Below, piece by piece: positions 23,663 to 34,802 of a stretch of DNA of 64,000 nucleotides (positions within the stretch are counted from its first letter, which is position 1; every line of letters starts with the position of its first letter). The position numbers were made by a program, and so were the translations under genes. The DNA comes from Apiospora phragmitis (taxonomy: Eukaryota; Ascomycota; Sordariomycetes; Amphisphaeriales; Apiosporaceae), in NCBI GenBank assembly GCA_038363925.1, contig JAQQWL010000011.1, positions 4,464,001-4,528,000 of the forward strand, read 5' to 3'. Under the pieces are notes generated by a model. That model was not told the origin of the DNA. It did no database searches and saw only the letters and a list, made by a program, of their open reading frames with translations.

Positions 23663-24800
23663 CTACTCAGGCGGGACGTAGGGAGTGATCAGCATGTCGC
23701 TGAAGCGCTCGAGCTTCTCCTTGCCGCGGACCTCCTCGACAAGCAGGGGCATGCGCACGACATTGAACTCGTCGTAGAGCTCCTCGATCTGGTCGAGGTA
23801 CTTCTTCTGCATCTTGCGGCGGGCATTGCACTGGTCGCACTCGCTCGACTGCTTGGGGAAGAGCAGCTGGTTGACGACGATGCAGTGGGTGTCGATGCCG
23901 TAGGTGGCGAGCTCCTGGATCATGCGCTCCGTCTCGTACAAACTCAAAAACTCGGCGATGCAGACGCAGACAAACGTCGTCAGGTTCTCGTCCTTGAACT
24001 GGGTGTTGACCTCGCTGATGGTGGCGCGCAGGCCCTCGAGCTTCTCCATCATCTCGTTGAGGTTCTGGCCGTTGGGCAGCGAGCCGTTGGACCCGAGGAA
24101 CCCGTTCAGCAGGGGGCCGTACTGCGACGACAGCTGCGAGATCTTGGCCAGCGCCTTCTCGAGCACCGAGGGGAACTGCAGGAAGCGCAGGGTGTGGCCC
24201 GTTGGCGCCGTGTCGAAGATGATGGTCTCGTACGAGAGCGACTTGACTTGCTTCAGGACTTCGGCGAAGGACATGGCCTCATCGATACCGGGGATCTGCA
24301 ATTTGCCCTTCGTTAGTTTCATGGTTTCTTCTTTCTTCCCCGACAAAACGTAAAAGCCACGATAGCACCAAGCAATGTATATAATAATAAAGTAAGCAGT
24401 AACGACTTACAGCGAAGGCCAGCTCCTGCATCATGCCGCCCATGCCGCCGGCCAGGGGGTCCGCGTTGGACTCGTCGCCCTGTCCGGCCAGCAGGTCTTG
24501 GATGCTGCCGTTGGGGTCGATCTCCATGGCGCTGAGGTTGTCGAAGCCGTCGATGAGGCGGGCCTCCTTGCCGAACTTCTGGGAGAAGGCGTCGGACAGG
24601 TTGTGGGCTGGGTCGGTGGAGATGAGCAGGACGGAGCGGCGCACCTTGGCCAGCTGGATGGCCAGTGAGCATGACGTCGTCGTCTTGCCCACGCCGCCCT
24701 TGCCGCCGACGAAGATCCAGCGCAGCGACTTCTGGTCCAGGATCGACTGCAGCGTCGGCTCGAGGCCGTCGGAGGCCGAGACTACGGCGGTGGAGGCCAT
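23663..24800 (-). CDS. get3: Get3 ATPase (tail-anchored protein targeting)
   Basis: Cytosolic ATPase that receives tail-anchored membrane proteins and delivers them to the Get1/Get2 receptor at the ER; relative of bacterial ArsA. Exon 1 is 24800-24411, the intron 24410-24296 (115 nt, GTAAGT, ACTAAC branch, CAG), exon 2 24295-23663; the product is 340 residues, the usual family length. Visible motifs are the deviant P-loop [10 protein letters not shown] (about 32-41), switch [13 protein letters not shown], switch [17 protein letters not shown], and the zinc-binding CDQC of the dimer interface. The A-loop region near [10 protein letters not shown] and a C-terminal PYVPPE are also present. All catalytic residues are intact. 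Confidence 0.96.
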
Positions 24801-25809
24801 GATTTCTTGTCGGGCGGGTTTTCTCTTTTTCTCTCTCTTTTCTTCTTAGAGACACTGCTTCGCAATAATTGGGTGGGACGTGGAATGCGTATGTCGTTGT
24901 CGCGCGAACGAGTGGTTTGTCTGGTCTATCTAGGAAAGACTGACGTAGAATAGGTACTTGTAGATAATTGGTGGACAGTGATGGAATGCCTTGGACATCT
25001 CTACTATCCAATTGATCTAAACCACATGCTAGGGGCCCCTACGTAATCTAGTGCCCCTCCATTCCAGCGAGCAACTCCATGGCGGGGTACCGTAGTCAGT
25101 AAGTCTGGTATACAAGATATCACTTATGTACTCCATACTCTATATCTCAATAGAGCAACCAGACAATTTTAAATCGCCAAATTAATTGCACTTTCGTGCC
25201 CAGAAATAAAATTGCTCTTGCCATCTTTGGTTTGTGGTACGAAGCACCTGTGCCTTGTGTATCTTGCGTTAAGGTATAGGAGGCTCTTTTACCTGATCAC
25301 AGATCTTAGAGGTGGGTGAGTTCAGTTGTCATATGTACGGCCAACGGGTTAGTAAAAGGAGTATCAGGTTCACCAGAGATTGAGGTAGTTAGTATTAGAA
25401 GAGAGTCAAGTATAAGATGCCCTCGAATTTACACCTAGGCCTTTTTAACATAAGAACAGGCTGACGGCAGGAGAATGGATCTTAGTAAGTACTTTATGAG
25501 TGCCTTAGTATCATGCTTAAGTATCTACCCCAGGACACAAAGAAACTCATCACACATCACTGCTCTTGTTACTCAGTTTCACGACTGGAAAGCAGACACT
25601 CATCAGGTGGTTCGGCGGTAGTATTGATGCTGATCTAACATACCCACTCTTTCGTATCTTGTGTGAAATCACCAAGGGTTGCCTTTTCCAGGGAAACCTC
25701 AGCAGCCGTGCCAAAAGCCAAACACCATCAAGGCCCTCCCTCCACTCTAGAAGGCGCTTCATCAACGTCCAGTCTGAACTTTTCCTTCGCCTGAACACTC
25801 CTTCACTTC
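24801..25809. other. Intergenic region upstream of get3
   Basis: About 1 kb, moderately A+T-rich between 25,100 and 25,500. It contains the get3 promoter and the 3' flank of the hydroxyisourate hydrolase gene. No gene was recognised. Confidence 0.5.
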
Positions 25810-26211
25810 TCAGCTTCCCCGGTAAGTCGAGTAGCTGTACGGCGACAGCAGCAAAGGAACGTGGTAGTGCTGGCCCTTCTGGACGGAGAAGGTGACGACG
25901 ACCTCGGGAAAGAAGGTCTTGTCCTCGCCAAAGTAGGCGCCCGTGTCGAAGCGGAGGGTCCAGACCGACGTGGACTCGACCTCGCTCAGGACATCGTCGA
26001 GGCTGAACGTGGGCACGTCGCCCGAGTCGCGGTCGGTGCTGAAGGGCAGCCAGGCCTTGATGCGGCCGTCGTCGTCCGTCAGCGACTCGAACGTCTTGAG
26101 CGGCGCGTGCCCGCCCTCCAGCCGCACCCGCACGCCCCGGGCCGGCTTGCCGATGCTGGTGTCCAGGATGTGGCAGGTGATGGCGTCCTTGTCTTTGACG
26201 ACTTCAGCCAT
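25810..26211 (-). CDS. 5-hydroxyisourate hydrolase (transthyretin-like)
   Basis: Hydrolyses 5-hydroxyisourate to OHCU in urate catabolism, after urate oxidase. The 133-residue protein has the usual family length and signatures: ITCHILDTSIGKPARGVRVR near residues 11-30, the central Arg of STSVWTLRFDTGAYF, FFPEVVVTF, and the C-terminal YRGS tetrapeptide that distinguishes HIU hydrolases from true transthyretins. Active-site His, Arg and His (HILD, LRF, HYHVPLL) are present. No intron is seen and the start ATG is at 26211. There is no peroxisomal N-terminal signal, and the C-terminus YRGS is not a PTS1, so localisation is open. Confidence 0.95.
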   Translation of the reverse strand: MAEVVKDKDAITCHILDTSIGKPARGVRVRLEGGHAPLKTFESLTDDDGRIKAWLPFSTDRDSGDVPTFSLDDVLSEVESTSVWTLRFDTGAYFGEDKTFFPEVVVTFSVQKGQHYHVPLLLSPYSYSTYRGS

Positions 26212-27288
26212 GGTTGCTAGCTTAGGGATCTAGTTGGTCGCCTCTTTTGCCTGCAATTTGCGTCTTAGTAAGGGTTGTGCATGAGCTCTCCAACTAGGGA
26301 ATGTGTGATGATGTCCGTTTTGCGTACTGGTTATGACGATCTATGCTGTACTACTACAACCATGTAGGTTGGGCAGCACTTGGAGCGAGGTTTGGAGTTG
26401 GATAGTGGGGTCTAGGTAAAGGAGGAGGAGGAGGAGGAGGGAGTATCGAACCTCAAGCTTATTGGTGTTGTTATATCCGTCCAACTTCTCTTCTTCGCAG
26501 GGCAAGATGATGGTCTTCTTCAGAGCCAATATCAAAATCTCACTTTTCCAGGAGGGGGGTTCTACTCAGCCTTGTTGTTTACTCAATACAGGGCTGAGTC
26601 CAATAAGTATGTAGGTTAATGGAGGTAGCCCAGCCATGACTGCCTATCGGAGCCGGCCGCCCCCGCAGAAGCGTACCTGACAAGCTGGTTTGCTAGTAGG
26701 GGATCTTCAATATACGTAAACCCAGCCACGCCCCCACTCCATACAAACCTGTGCAGCTGTGCTCAGGTCGGTTGTCGTCAACGAGCATATCTGACAAGTA
26801 AGTACCATCGTCTTCTACGTGAGACGGGCTGCTCCCCTCTTCAGCTACCCAAGCACTCCTGGAGACGAGTTGTTGATGTGAACACCTTCTGGTATCCATC
26901 CACCATGCATGCTGGTGATGGAGACACACTAGGACGCAGGGAGACTGCCGCTTGCAAACCAAAATATAGCGCATGCCCTCGTTACCTTTTGCTGGATTAT
27001 CAAGCAATCCAAGCGGTTCAAACAAGTGTTATTTGTAAGTATGCCCTGAGGTGGCAAAGTGTAAACTTGATAGCGGCCGTAGTTGTCGTGCATATAATGG
27101 TCTCCTCCTCCAACCGGGCTTACCCCGCCGCTCGGAGTTGCGGGCCTCCAGAATACATCTCAGTACCAATCCACAAACTACATATACCTATTGTCGTGAT
27201 AACCGCCCACTACTAGCCAGTTGTTACAATACCGGCTATTCGTTTGCCACCAGTTATCCAGGAATACAAGTACTATAGACACTCGACC
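26212..27288. other. Divergent intergenic region (HIU hydrolase / quinone oxidoreductase)
   Basis: About 1.1 kb with two divergent promoters. A GGA trinucleotide run lies near 26,420-26,440. No gene was recognised. Confidence 0.5.
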
Positions 27289-28365
27289 ATGGCATCAATC
27301 CCCCAGACCATGTCCGGTATCCTCATTGAGGAGCCGGGAGACGCGGAAGTCCTCAAGTGGAAGACAGACCTGGCAGTGCCTCAGTTAAGTGAAGGGAAAA
27401 TCCTCGTCAAGAATGAATGGGTCGGTGTCAACTACATTGATACGTGAGTTATGACTCCTTAGAGAGCGCGTGCTATTCCTTTGACTAACTACGGTAAAAA
27501 TAGCTACTTCCGAAAGGGGCTCTACAAAGCGCCTATGCCCATGATCACTGGAGGCGAGGCTGGTGGTATTGTCGTCGACGTGCATCCATCCGTCTCGAAC
27601 TTCAAGCCGGGTGATCGCGTGGGTTATCTGAGCTCTACTCGTGGCTCATACGCGCAGTACAACGTCATCTCCCCTCATACCTGCATCAAGCTACCCGATA
27701 ACATCTCGACCAACATGGCTGCTGCGTCCCTGCTCCAAGGGCTGACTGCGTTGACCTTCATCCGCGAGGCTCACCCAGTCAAGGCCGGCGAATGGGTCCT
27801 CGTCCATGCCGCCGCCGGAGGCGTCGGCTCGATTCTATGCGAGATGTGCTCATCCGTCGGCGCCAATGTCATTGGCACGGCCGGAACGCCCGAGAAAATG
27901 GACACGGCCAAGAAGAACGGAGCTCAATGGGTCATCAGTTCGCGCAAGCCGCAGGATGAGATCGTGGCCGAGGTTCTGAAGATCACCGAGGGGCACGGTA
28001 TTGACTGTGTCTTTGACGGCGTGGGAGCGGCCACTTTCGAGGCCGACCTGCAGCTGGCGGCGAGAAAGGCGACCCTCTGCGTCTTCGGCAACGCCAGCGG
28101 CGCGGTGCCGCCGGTCGATCCCCTTCGACTTAGTGCCGGGACGCCGGCGAAGAACCTGAAGCTCATGCGGCCTACGCTCTTCGGCTACGTAGTCACCGCC
28201 GAGGAATTCCACAAGTACGCGACTGAGCTACTCGGGATGATCGAAAAGGGTATTGTCAAGTTGGAAAAGACAAGCACATACCAGCTCGAGAATGCCAAGC
28301 AGGCTCATATTGACCTAGAAAGCCGGAAGACAACCGGGAAGCTCCTGCTGCAGGTTCCCCAGTAG
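27289..28365 (+). CDS. Quinone oxidoreductase (zeta-crystallin type, MDR family)
   Basis: NADPH-dependent medium-chain oxidoreductase without catalytic zinc, similar to yeast Zta1. Exon 1 is 27289-27443, the intron 27444-27503 (GTGAGT, GACTAAC branch, TAG), exon 2 27504-28365; the product is 338 residues. The N-terminal catalytic domain has WVGVNYIDTYFRKGLYK, the junction lying inside this block. GGEAGGIV follows, and the Rossmann part has WVLVHAAAGGVGSILCEM as the nucleotide-binding glycine motif. DCVFDGVGAATFEADL and RKTTGKLLLQVP close the protein. Residues usually liganding zinc in alcohol dehydrogenases are absent, as expected. The start at 27289 (MASIPQTMSG) is preferred over an ATG 15 codons upstream. 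Cytosolic; probable role in quinone or reactive-carbonyl detoxification. Confidence 0.93.
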
Positions 28366-28958
28366 GTAGTTGATGGATTAAGAGACGGCCATTGGGAGGG
28401 AATTCCATAGTTGGATCATCATCAGGAAACAACAGTCAAACGAACTTGGCGATGCTGACTGGACATGGAGGAGAACATATCACATAGTACATAAACAAAT
28501 GATTGTCTGCATTAATAGAATAATCTATCATATGAACCTCATTTGTGTAGCGATATGTTGTTACTGTGACTGACATCCTATGGGTTGAATCACAGTGCAC
28601 ACAGTGAAGCAGTACTGCCTGAGATAGGAACGTGGAACTCAGGCATTCTGAGCTGGCAAGCAGCCAATCAGCTCAAAGCATTTACAGTTAGGCAGGTAAG
28701 CTGCTGCCCATATTCAATGGGCAGTTGCTCTGATCCTGATTTTTTGATTGGTACAAAATTAGATGGTGCCAAGCCGGATTTGCCAATTTACAGCCAATCA
28801 AAATTCAGTATCAGAGCAATTGCCCATTGGATCTAGGGCCCACAGCCAGACCGCTGTGCAATCAGTAGATGTGGATCCCACCCAGCTGGCCCAGTTTTGG
28901 GATATAAATATCTCCCTTCCCTCCCTCCGTCTTGGAATTTCTCTTTCCTTTCCTCTTT
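28366..28958. promoter_or_regulatory. Promoter region of the U2 snRNA gene
   Basis: The last 300 bp carry five CCAAT/ATTGG pentamers (28674, 28747, 28783, 28794 and near 28826). A TATA-like GATATAAATATC lies at 28901-28912, about 50 nt before the presumed RNA start, with a palindromic CCAGCTGG just upstream of it. The region before about 28560 is the 3' flank of the quinone oxidoreductase gene. Confidence 0.6.
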
Positions 28959-29146
28959 AGCTCTTCTTTGCCTTTTGGCTTAGATCAAGTGTAGTATCTG
29001 TTCTTTTCAGTTTAATCTCTGAAAGAGATCTAAGGATCTCAATCGTGATTATTCTTATTTTTGCCCTTAGGGTGGTGACCTCTGTGCTTGCACATGCCAC
29101 CTGCCCACCGTGTCCTTGGTATTACACTGCCTCCAAGTGACGCAAC
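28959..29146 (+). ncRNA. U2: U2 spliceosomal snRNA
   Basis: Recognised from invariant U2 sequence. Stem I is GCCTTTTGGC, followed by TTAGATCAAG and GTGTAGTATCTGTTC, which contains the GUAGUA branch-point recognition element. Stem IIa is CTTTTCAG...CTGAAAG. The Sm-protein site ATTTTTG lies at 29057-29063. The 3' half has a hairpin GGTGG...TGTGCTTGCACA...CCACC and the U2B''-binding hairpin CCTTGGTATTACACTGCCTCC. The total of about 188 nt equals the usual length. A TATA-like box sits about 50 nt upstream, which fits a Pol II snRNA gene. The RNA pairs with the intron branch site in the U2 snRNP. The ends are approximate by a few bases. All paired arms look intact, so this appears to be a functional copy. 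Confidence 0.93.
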
Positions 29147-29615
29147 ATCATCTTTTCATTACAGACACCAGTTCGCCTGGTGTTGTGAAGAAGAGTGCTT
29201 ATTTTTTCACCTTGTTTGAGTTGCTGAGAAGGCCTGTCATTATTGTCTGTCAAATGACATTTGAGCCGTATGTTGGCCAAAATGGTGACGATGGACTTGC
29301 TGCTGGTGGTGACTGGATTGCATCGCATGGCAGTTTGGAAACTTGCTAGATTACTATGAAAAGGCAGGCCATTGGATCTCGAGATATCTACGTAGTATTA
29401 ATTGATCCTCATTCGTATGGGCAACTCGTTTTTCGTGACTTGATTCCTCGGTGTTCCCATTGCCATATCGTGGTCTCGTGAACTCGAGGTGACGTCCAAC
29501 AACCTGCCCATTTGTGAAAACGCTTTCTCAACCTTAAGTCCTCAACTACCTTGCAGATTCGGGCCTTGTCAATCCATCAGACACACATCCAACCACCAAG
29601 AGCAAGATAGTCACC
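29147..29615. other. Spacer between U2 and translin
   Basis: About 470 bp holding the U2 3' flank and the translin promoter and leader. No further feature was recognised. Confidence 0.5.
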
Positions 29616-30560
29616 ATGGCCAGCAACAGCGCCCCTGCCATGATCGATCCCGCCATCTTCCAGTTCCTGCAGTCCCATGCAGAGCAGGATATCGATGTCA
29701 ACGAGAAGCTTCACCAGATCACGGCCGTTTTGAACCGACAGATCTCGACTGCTCAAGGCTACCTCAGCCGTATTCACTCAACCCCAACCTCCAAAAGTAC
29801 GTTGGTAATTTTTATATTTGCATTTTCCCGCGTCGGCGCTGCCCTGGTGCTACATTTGTATGACTGACTTTGTTTGCAGTCCAGCCTCTTCTGAACCAGA
29901 TCGAGAAGGAAGGCATCCAGCCTGCCATTGCGAGCATCCAGGAACTCGGCAAATTTGCCTCCAACTACCCGTACTACAAGTATGGCCTCAAGCAACTGAT
30001 TTATCTGTATCCAAACCCAGCTAACAGACCGTAGGTACAACCAGAGATGGAGCCGTAGCGTCCAGAACCTCGTCGCAGTCATGTTGGTGACGGCTTGGCT
30101 CGGCGGCATGAGCAGCGAATCCCGACCTGGCGAGCAGGGCCGCCTTCTACGAATCGAGGAAGTCGGTGAGATCCTGCAAGGTATGACTCTCCCTCTCCTC
30201 GCATTGTCGTCACAATGCTCATACACATACTAAAAATTCCACACAGTCCCCATCAATCTCACTGACCGTGACGAGTTCCATGTCACCATCGAGGAATATA
30301 TCCTGGCCATGACGGATCTGACCGAGGAGCTCAGTCGCCTTGCTATGAACTCGGTGACTATGGGCGACATCAACCTCACCGTCCGCATCAGCTCGTTCAT
30401 CAAGGATCTGTTCGCCGGCTTCCAGCTGCTGAACTTGAAGAACGACATTCTGCGCCGCCGAGTCGATGCTGTCAAGTATCACGTCAAGAAGGTTGAGGAC
30501 GTCATCTACGATCTGTCGCTGCGTAACCTCATCCCCGAAGCCAAGGAGGAGGCTTCGTGA
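29616..30560 (+). CDS. Translin family protein
   Basis: Single-stranded nucleic-acid-binding protein of the translin family, which with TRAX forms the C3PO endonuclease in several eukaryotes. Four exons: 29616-29796, 29880-29979, 30035-30180 and 30247-30560, giving 246 residues. The introns are 83, 55 and 66 nt with GTACGT/GTATGG/GTATGA donors and CAG/TAG/CAG acceptors. All-helical sequence with the family signature LSRLAMNSVTMGD and RISSFIKDLFAGFQLLNLKND near the C-terminus, then RRVDAVKYHVKKVEDVIYDL. The basic patch YNQRWSRSVQNL in exon 3 matches the nucleic-acid-binding region. The acidic catalytic residues of TRAX are not apparent, so it is called translin, not TRAX. Confidence 0.93.
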
Positions 30561-31075
30561 GGGTGTCATTCACGCGGTTATAGTATCTACACACAAATGC
30601 CATCTTGCTGACCACGAACGATGATATGAGGCCTTCACTATCTATCGCCTGCCATCATTATAGGGCCCCCGGCAGAATCGGGCACAACAGTCCACCGCAT
30701 GGTTCCCCCGATCATCCGCATTTGGCGAAATCAAAGCCATGATGGATGACTAGACAGCCTTGCTAGTATCTGGAATAGCCCCCATAGCAACCCAATAGTC
30801 AATGAATTATCTGTGAAACAAATTACTGGCCTGTAGCTCTGATAACTGCATCGTCTAACAAACGAGGATACCCCACCTAAAGTTTTCTTAGCAGTAGATG
30901 TTCAGCTAGGTACGCTATCGCTATCGCCATGTGACACCATGCTGCTTAGCGGGATGAGCTCCATCATTTCCCGCCAATTGTCATTGGATTGCCTTGTACA
31001 GGGTAAGCTCTTGTCCCGACCCTGAAGAGAACCACGATCCATCCCACGCATTGCCGTGTCACTCATTTCGCCCCA
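30561..31075. other. Spacer between translin and gpi11
   Basis: About 515 bp, with the translin 3' flank and the gpi11 promoter. No gene was recognised. Confidence 0.5.
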
Positions 31076-31936
31076 ATGCCTCTTGTAGATCCTGTCACCA
31101 TGTCTGCGCCTTCAGGCAAGACTGTCGCCGCTGGTTCGGGGCAGAAAACTGCTTCCACCGAAGATGAAGCCCTGTGCCGTGCCATCCCGACTCTGCAGTC
31201 GCCTCTAGCTCAGGCTCTCCGACACGTCCACCTGGCCCTCCTGCTGTCGCTTTTCTATCTGCGTTTTGGTGCGCTGGTCCGAGACCCCGTGTCGACAATG
31301 CTCAGCTCCCTTCCCGTAGTCGCGTCTCTCCAGGTCGCCTACGCCGTCATCTGTCTCCCAGCGGCGGGTTCTTCGGCCGCCGTCCAGCCCGCCAAGAAGC
31401 TTCGGCCGGGCGAGAAGCGGAAGCTTGTCGCTGATGCCCACGCCCCCAACATCTCGAGTGTATGTTGTCAGCCATTTCTAATCACCAACCAAGCTGCTTC
31501 AGACTATGATCAACTAAATAACTTCGTCCGTTTACAGACCGTCGTTGTGGCCCTCGGGCTGTCCATGTTTGCGACCTTTGGACTCCAGATCTTCTTCGTC
31601 CTCTTCGGTGCGCCCCTCCTCACACACATCCCGCAAACGGCCCTCTGCTCGCTGCACCTGTCGCTTCTGGGCCTGTTCCCGCTGTTCTACACACACGGAA
31701 TTTCGACGAACGACTGGCTCGAGATCCTTAGCGCGCGGGCACCGTTCGACGAGGCCTTTGGAGGTTTGGTGGGCGGATGTGTGGGCGCGTGGGCAGGCGC
31801 CGTACCCATCCCTCTGGACTGGGATCGCGAGTGGCAGAAGTGGCCCATCACCATCTTGTGCGGCGTGTACGGGGGCTACGTCGTGGGCAAGTTCATCGGG
31901 GGCACGCTCGCTTTCGGCAAGAAGTTTGGTGGTTGA
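31076..31936 (+). CDS. gpi11: GPI biosynthesis protein Gpi11 / PIG-F
   Basis: ER membrane protein that supports addition of ethanolamine phosphate to GPI anchors together with Gpi7/Gpi13 (PIG-G/PIG-O). Exon 1 is 31076-31459, the intron 31460-31537 (GTATGT, CAACTAAAT branch, CAG), exon 2 31538-31936; the product is 260 residues. About six hydrophobic segments are visible, including LALLLSLFYLRFGALV, VVASLQVAYAVICLP, VVVALGLSMFATFGLQIFF and LHLSLLGLFPLFY. The C-terminal block AFGGLVGGCVGAWAGAVPIP and PLDWDREWQKWPITILCG is the hallmark of PIG-F. The 78-nt intron is a multiple of three and has no in-frame stop, so unspliced mRNA would encode a 286-residue variant. The start at 31076 is the first ATG; a second lies eight codons later. 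Confidence 0.94.
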   Translation: MPLVDPVTMSAPSGKTVAAGSGQKTASTEDEALCRAIPTLQSPLAQALRHVHLALLLSLFYLRFGALVRDPVSTMLSSLPVVASLQVAYAVICLPAAGSSAAVQPAKKLRPGEKRKLVADAHAPNISSVCCQPFLITNQAASDYDQLNNFVRLQTVVVALGLSMFATFGLQIFFVLFGAPLLTHIPQTALCSLHLSLLGLFPLFYTHGISTNDWLEILSARAPFDEAFGGLVGGCVGAWAGAVPIPLDWDREWQKWPITILCGVYGGYVVGKFIGGTLAFGKKFGG

Positions 31937-33278
31937 AGCGGGTTTACTATTGAGGCTGCCTACTGCTTTTCGTCTGAAGACAGGATGGACATGACCACCG
32001 GCGAAGCATGCAAATACTTTGCGAATTTCAAGACCAAGGAGCTGTGGACTACGGTGGGCGCCAGTCTTACATTTGTTTTAGTAGAAGATATGAAATCCAG
32101 ACCATGACTACAGGTTAGCCGAGGGTGATTACACTGAGATAGCCACATCCTTTCTCGTCGGATCGATGTACGGTCTGCAGGCGCTTGCGCCGAATGCATC
32201 GGCTTTGGAGCAACATGCGACCGCCACTCCAGCAAAAAGAGGAGACAGTGGAAGCTGCGCAAGCATCGGCGGTCCCGAGCCAAGACGCAGGTTACGGAGG
32301 GCGGCTTGGCTCCGACGCGGTGACCAAGGTTGGCTTCATAAAGTAGCACCACACGGTATATGTTAAATGTACAACGCGTATATAGCCCACGCATGTTAGC
32401 AATTATATAACGAAATGATTGGGTTCGATGGGTCAACCATGTCTTGGGAGGGTTGTATGGGCCAGATCTGAGACTTGGCATGCTTCAGCTTCCGCTCGTG
32501 ATGATCGCCATGAGCAATTAAGCTACTACATCGCATCTCTTCCTCCCCCCAAGTTTCACGATTATTATGTAGACTTTACCACCAATGAAGGATTTCTGAC
32601 GTACTGCGTGCATGTTCACTTACTCATTTCATCCGATCCAACAATAACACCAGGTTCAGACGTCCGCCCCAGACGCTCCCCACTATCAACCGATCGGGCG
32701 AGACAGCTACTACACTAACCCTTCTCCTCCACCTCGCCCAAACCAGAAACAAAAAATTTGCATTATCAATATCTGAGTGGCTGCTTCGGCTTGCGGCAAC
32801 CGTGGGCAACCAACTTGTAATCTCGTCGGGCGGCGTATTCGCGACTTCTAGACCAACACAATTCATCGACTAGTAGGAGGCGAGGACTTTAGCTCTGGCT
32901 ATCTTCGCTTATTTCCGAGAGGTCGAACCCAACAGCATAAGACGGCTTTCACGAAATCCCCTTGGTCAGTCGCTCCAATGAAGGAGGGAGAAAGGAGATT
33001 ATACAAACCCAGAAACAACCATCTATTGTCCTTGCCTGATGATACAGCGACGTCACCCCTCCTTTCGATAGCGGTTGCGAAATAATCATCCGTTGGATTC
33101 TCCCGGTCCGTCCCCTGCCTTATCATTCAACTCTCTGGCGGTCCATTTGTCATCCGTTGGCATATTCGTAATTTGTCCGCAAGGTGTCGTCTGCCATAAA
33201 GGTCCTTTCCTTGTGCTGGGCAGCGTGTCGAAGGAGACCAGCACTTCTCGTCGCGACACACATCCATCACCCGCTAAT
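31937..33278. other. Intergenic region between gpi11 and the GDPD gene
   Basis: About 1.3 kb in head-to-tail orientation. No gene, RNA or repeat was recognised. Confidence 0.5.
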
Positions 33279-34802
33279 ATGGCTTCCAAAGAGTCGACAC
33301 CACTGTTGGCATCCCAGAACAAGCCCGACATGTCTGCCGGTAAGCTCAGTCGGGTCTTTATCTCCCTCATAGGATTTCTTTGTGTGAACCGAATCCCTGG
33401 AGAATAGTGGCTAATGCTAGCCGCCCCCTTTCCCAGGAGCCCCGTTCTCGGCAGCCCTGCAAAGGCCTGGCCGCGGCGGCAGCCAAGACGGAGGTGGTGC
33501 GGTCAGCCGCCGCCAGCTGCCGCAAGCCATCGCCCACCGCGGCTACAAGATGGCCTACCCGGAGAACAGCATGGCCGCGTTCCGCAGTGCCGTCGAGATC
33601 GGCGCACATGCCATTGAGACAGATCTGCACCTGTCGAAAGACGGTATCGTGGTTTTATCGCATGTTCGTGCTCGTCATTTTTGCTTTCTCTTTCTCTTCT
33701 TCTCCCCCGTGTGGTGGATTGGGATATGTCCTCCTGGGCCATGCTGTTTGAGAGTAAACGGGGAGCAAACGGAATGACCGGTCAGTTAGTTTTTATGGCG
33801 ATGAAGACTGACTATGTGACCTGATACCAGGACGGCACTCTGAAGCGATGCTTTGGCGAGGACCGCAAGGTGGCCGATTGCGACTGGAGCTATTTGAGCA
33901 CACTACGCACTACACGAAAGCCGCATGAGCCAATGCCGCGCCTCGTAGACCTCCTGGAATACTTGGTGCAACCGGGGCAGGAAAACATTTGGATTCTGCT
34001 CGATATAAAAGTATGACGCCGCGGTTAATGTTTCGCCATGCTGTCTTTTCTTCGTCAGACTTGAAGCAGAAGTGTTTGCTAACGTAAAGCCTCCTTGCTT
34101 CGCCCTGCTACCTAGAAAGATGACGATCCTACCGAGCTTATAAGCCGGGTAGCGGCTACCTTCGCAACCGTGCCGACGACGAAACGGGAATGGAAAGAAA
34201 GGATCATCATGGGCTGCTGGGATGTCAGTTTTCTCTATCTATCTTTCTTCGTTGCCCCTTAAGTGGCGGGAACAACCCAGGCCAAGCTAACAGTCTACTA
34301 CTCCTCCTCGAAAAAGGCCAAATACGCAAGGCTTTGCCAGAAGATTCTCCCCGACTTCCCCCTAGCCCACATCGGCTGGTCCCTGAGCTACGCGCGGGAG
34401 CTGCTGGCCGTGCCCAAGATGAACTTCAACATGTTCGTCTACAGCCTGGTCGGCCCCTACGGGACCGATTTCCTCCGGGCCGCCCGCGATGCCGGGCGCT
34501 CCGTCTTCGTTTGGACCGTCAACGACGACGACTGGATGCGGTGGAGCATCCGCAAGGGCGTCGACGGCGTCATCACGGACAACCCGGAGCGCTTCCTGCA
34601 GCTCTGTAAGGAGTGGCCCGACGACGAGGGCGAGGAGGCGGCCGAGCGGCGGCAGAGGCGGCACTTCCTGAGCCTGCGGCGGCCGAAACCGCTCGTCTTC
34701 CTCGTGCTGTTTCGGGTGCTGGCTATGTCGGTCGCCTTGGTGGCTCTCGTCAAGGCCGGGACGCCGCGGCAGCGCGTACAGAAGGCTCTGAGGAGTCAAT
34801 GA
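33279..34802 (+). CDS. pgc1: Glycerophosphodiester phosphodiesterase-family protein (Pgc1-like)
   Basis: GDPD-fold phospholipase resembling yeast Pgc1, a phosphatidylglycerol-specific phospholipase C. Five exons: 33279-33339, 33437-33663, 33831-34010, 34116-34223 and 34281-34802, giving 365 residues. The catalytic core AIAHRGYKMAYPENSMAAF and ETDLHLSKDGIVVLSHD contains the His, Glu, Asp and second His of the family. IIMGCWD and FPLAHIGWSLSYAR follow. The C-terminus has one hydrophobic segment (PLVFLVLFRVLAMSVALVALV), a likely tail anchor as in Pgc1. Two borders are soft. The exon-2 donor reads GTTCGT, which is non-standard but required to join SH to DGTLKRCFG. Exon 5 could also begin slightly later, since AKLTVYYSSSKK looks like an insertion relative to the family. 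Confidence 0.86.

Noticed and set aside
28556..29147. Solo LTR bounded by TGTTG...CAACA
   Set aside because: The termini are short and no target-site duplication is present; the right part is U2 snRNA and the left part its promoter.
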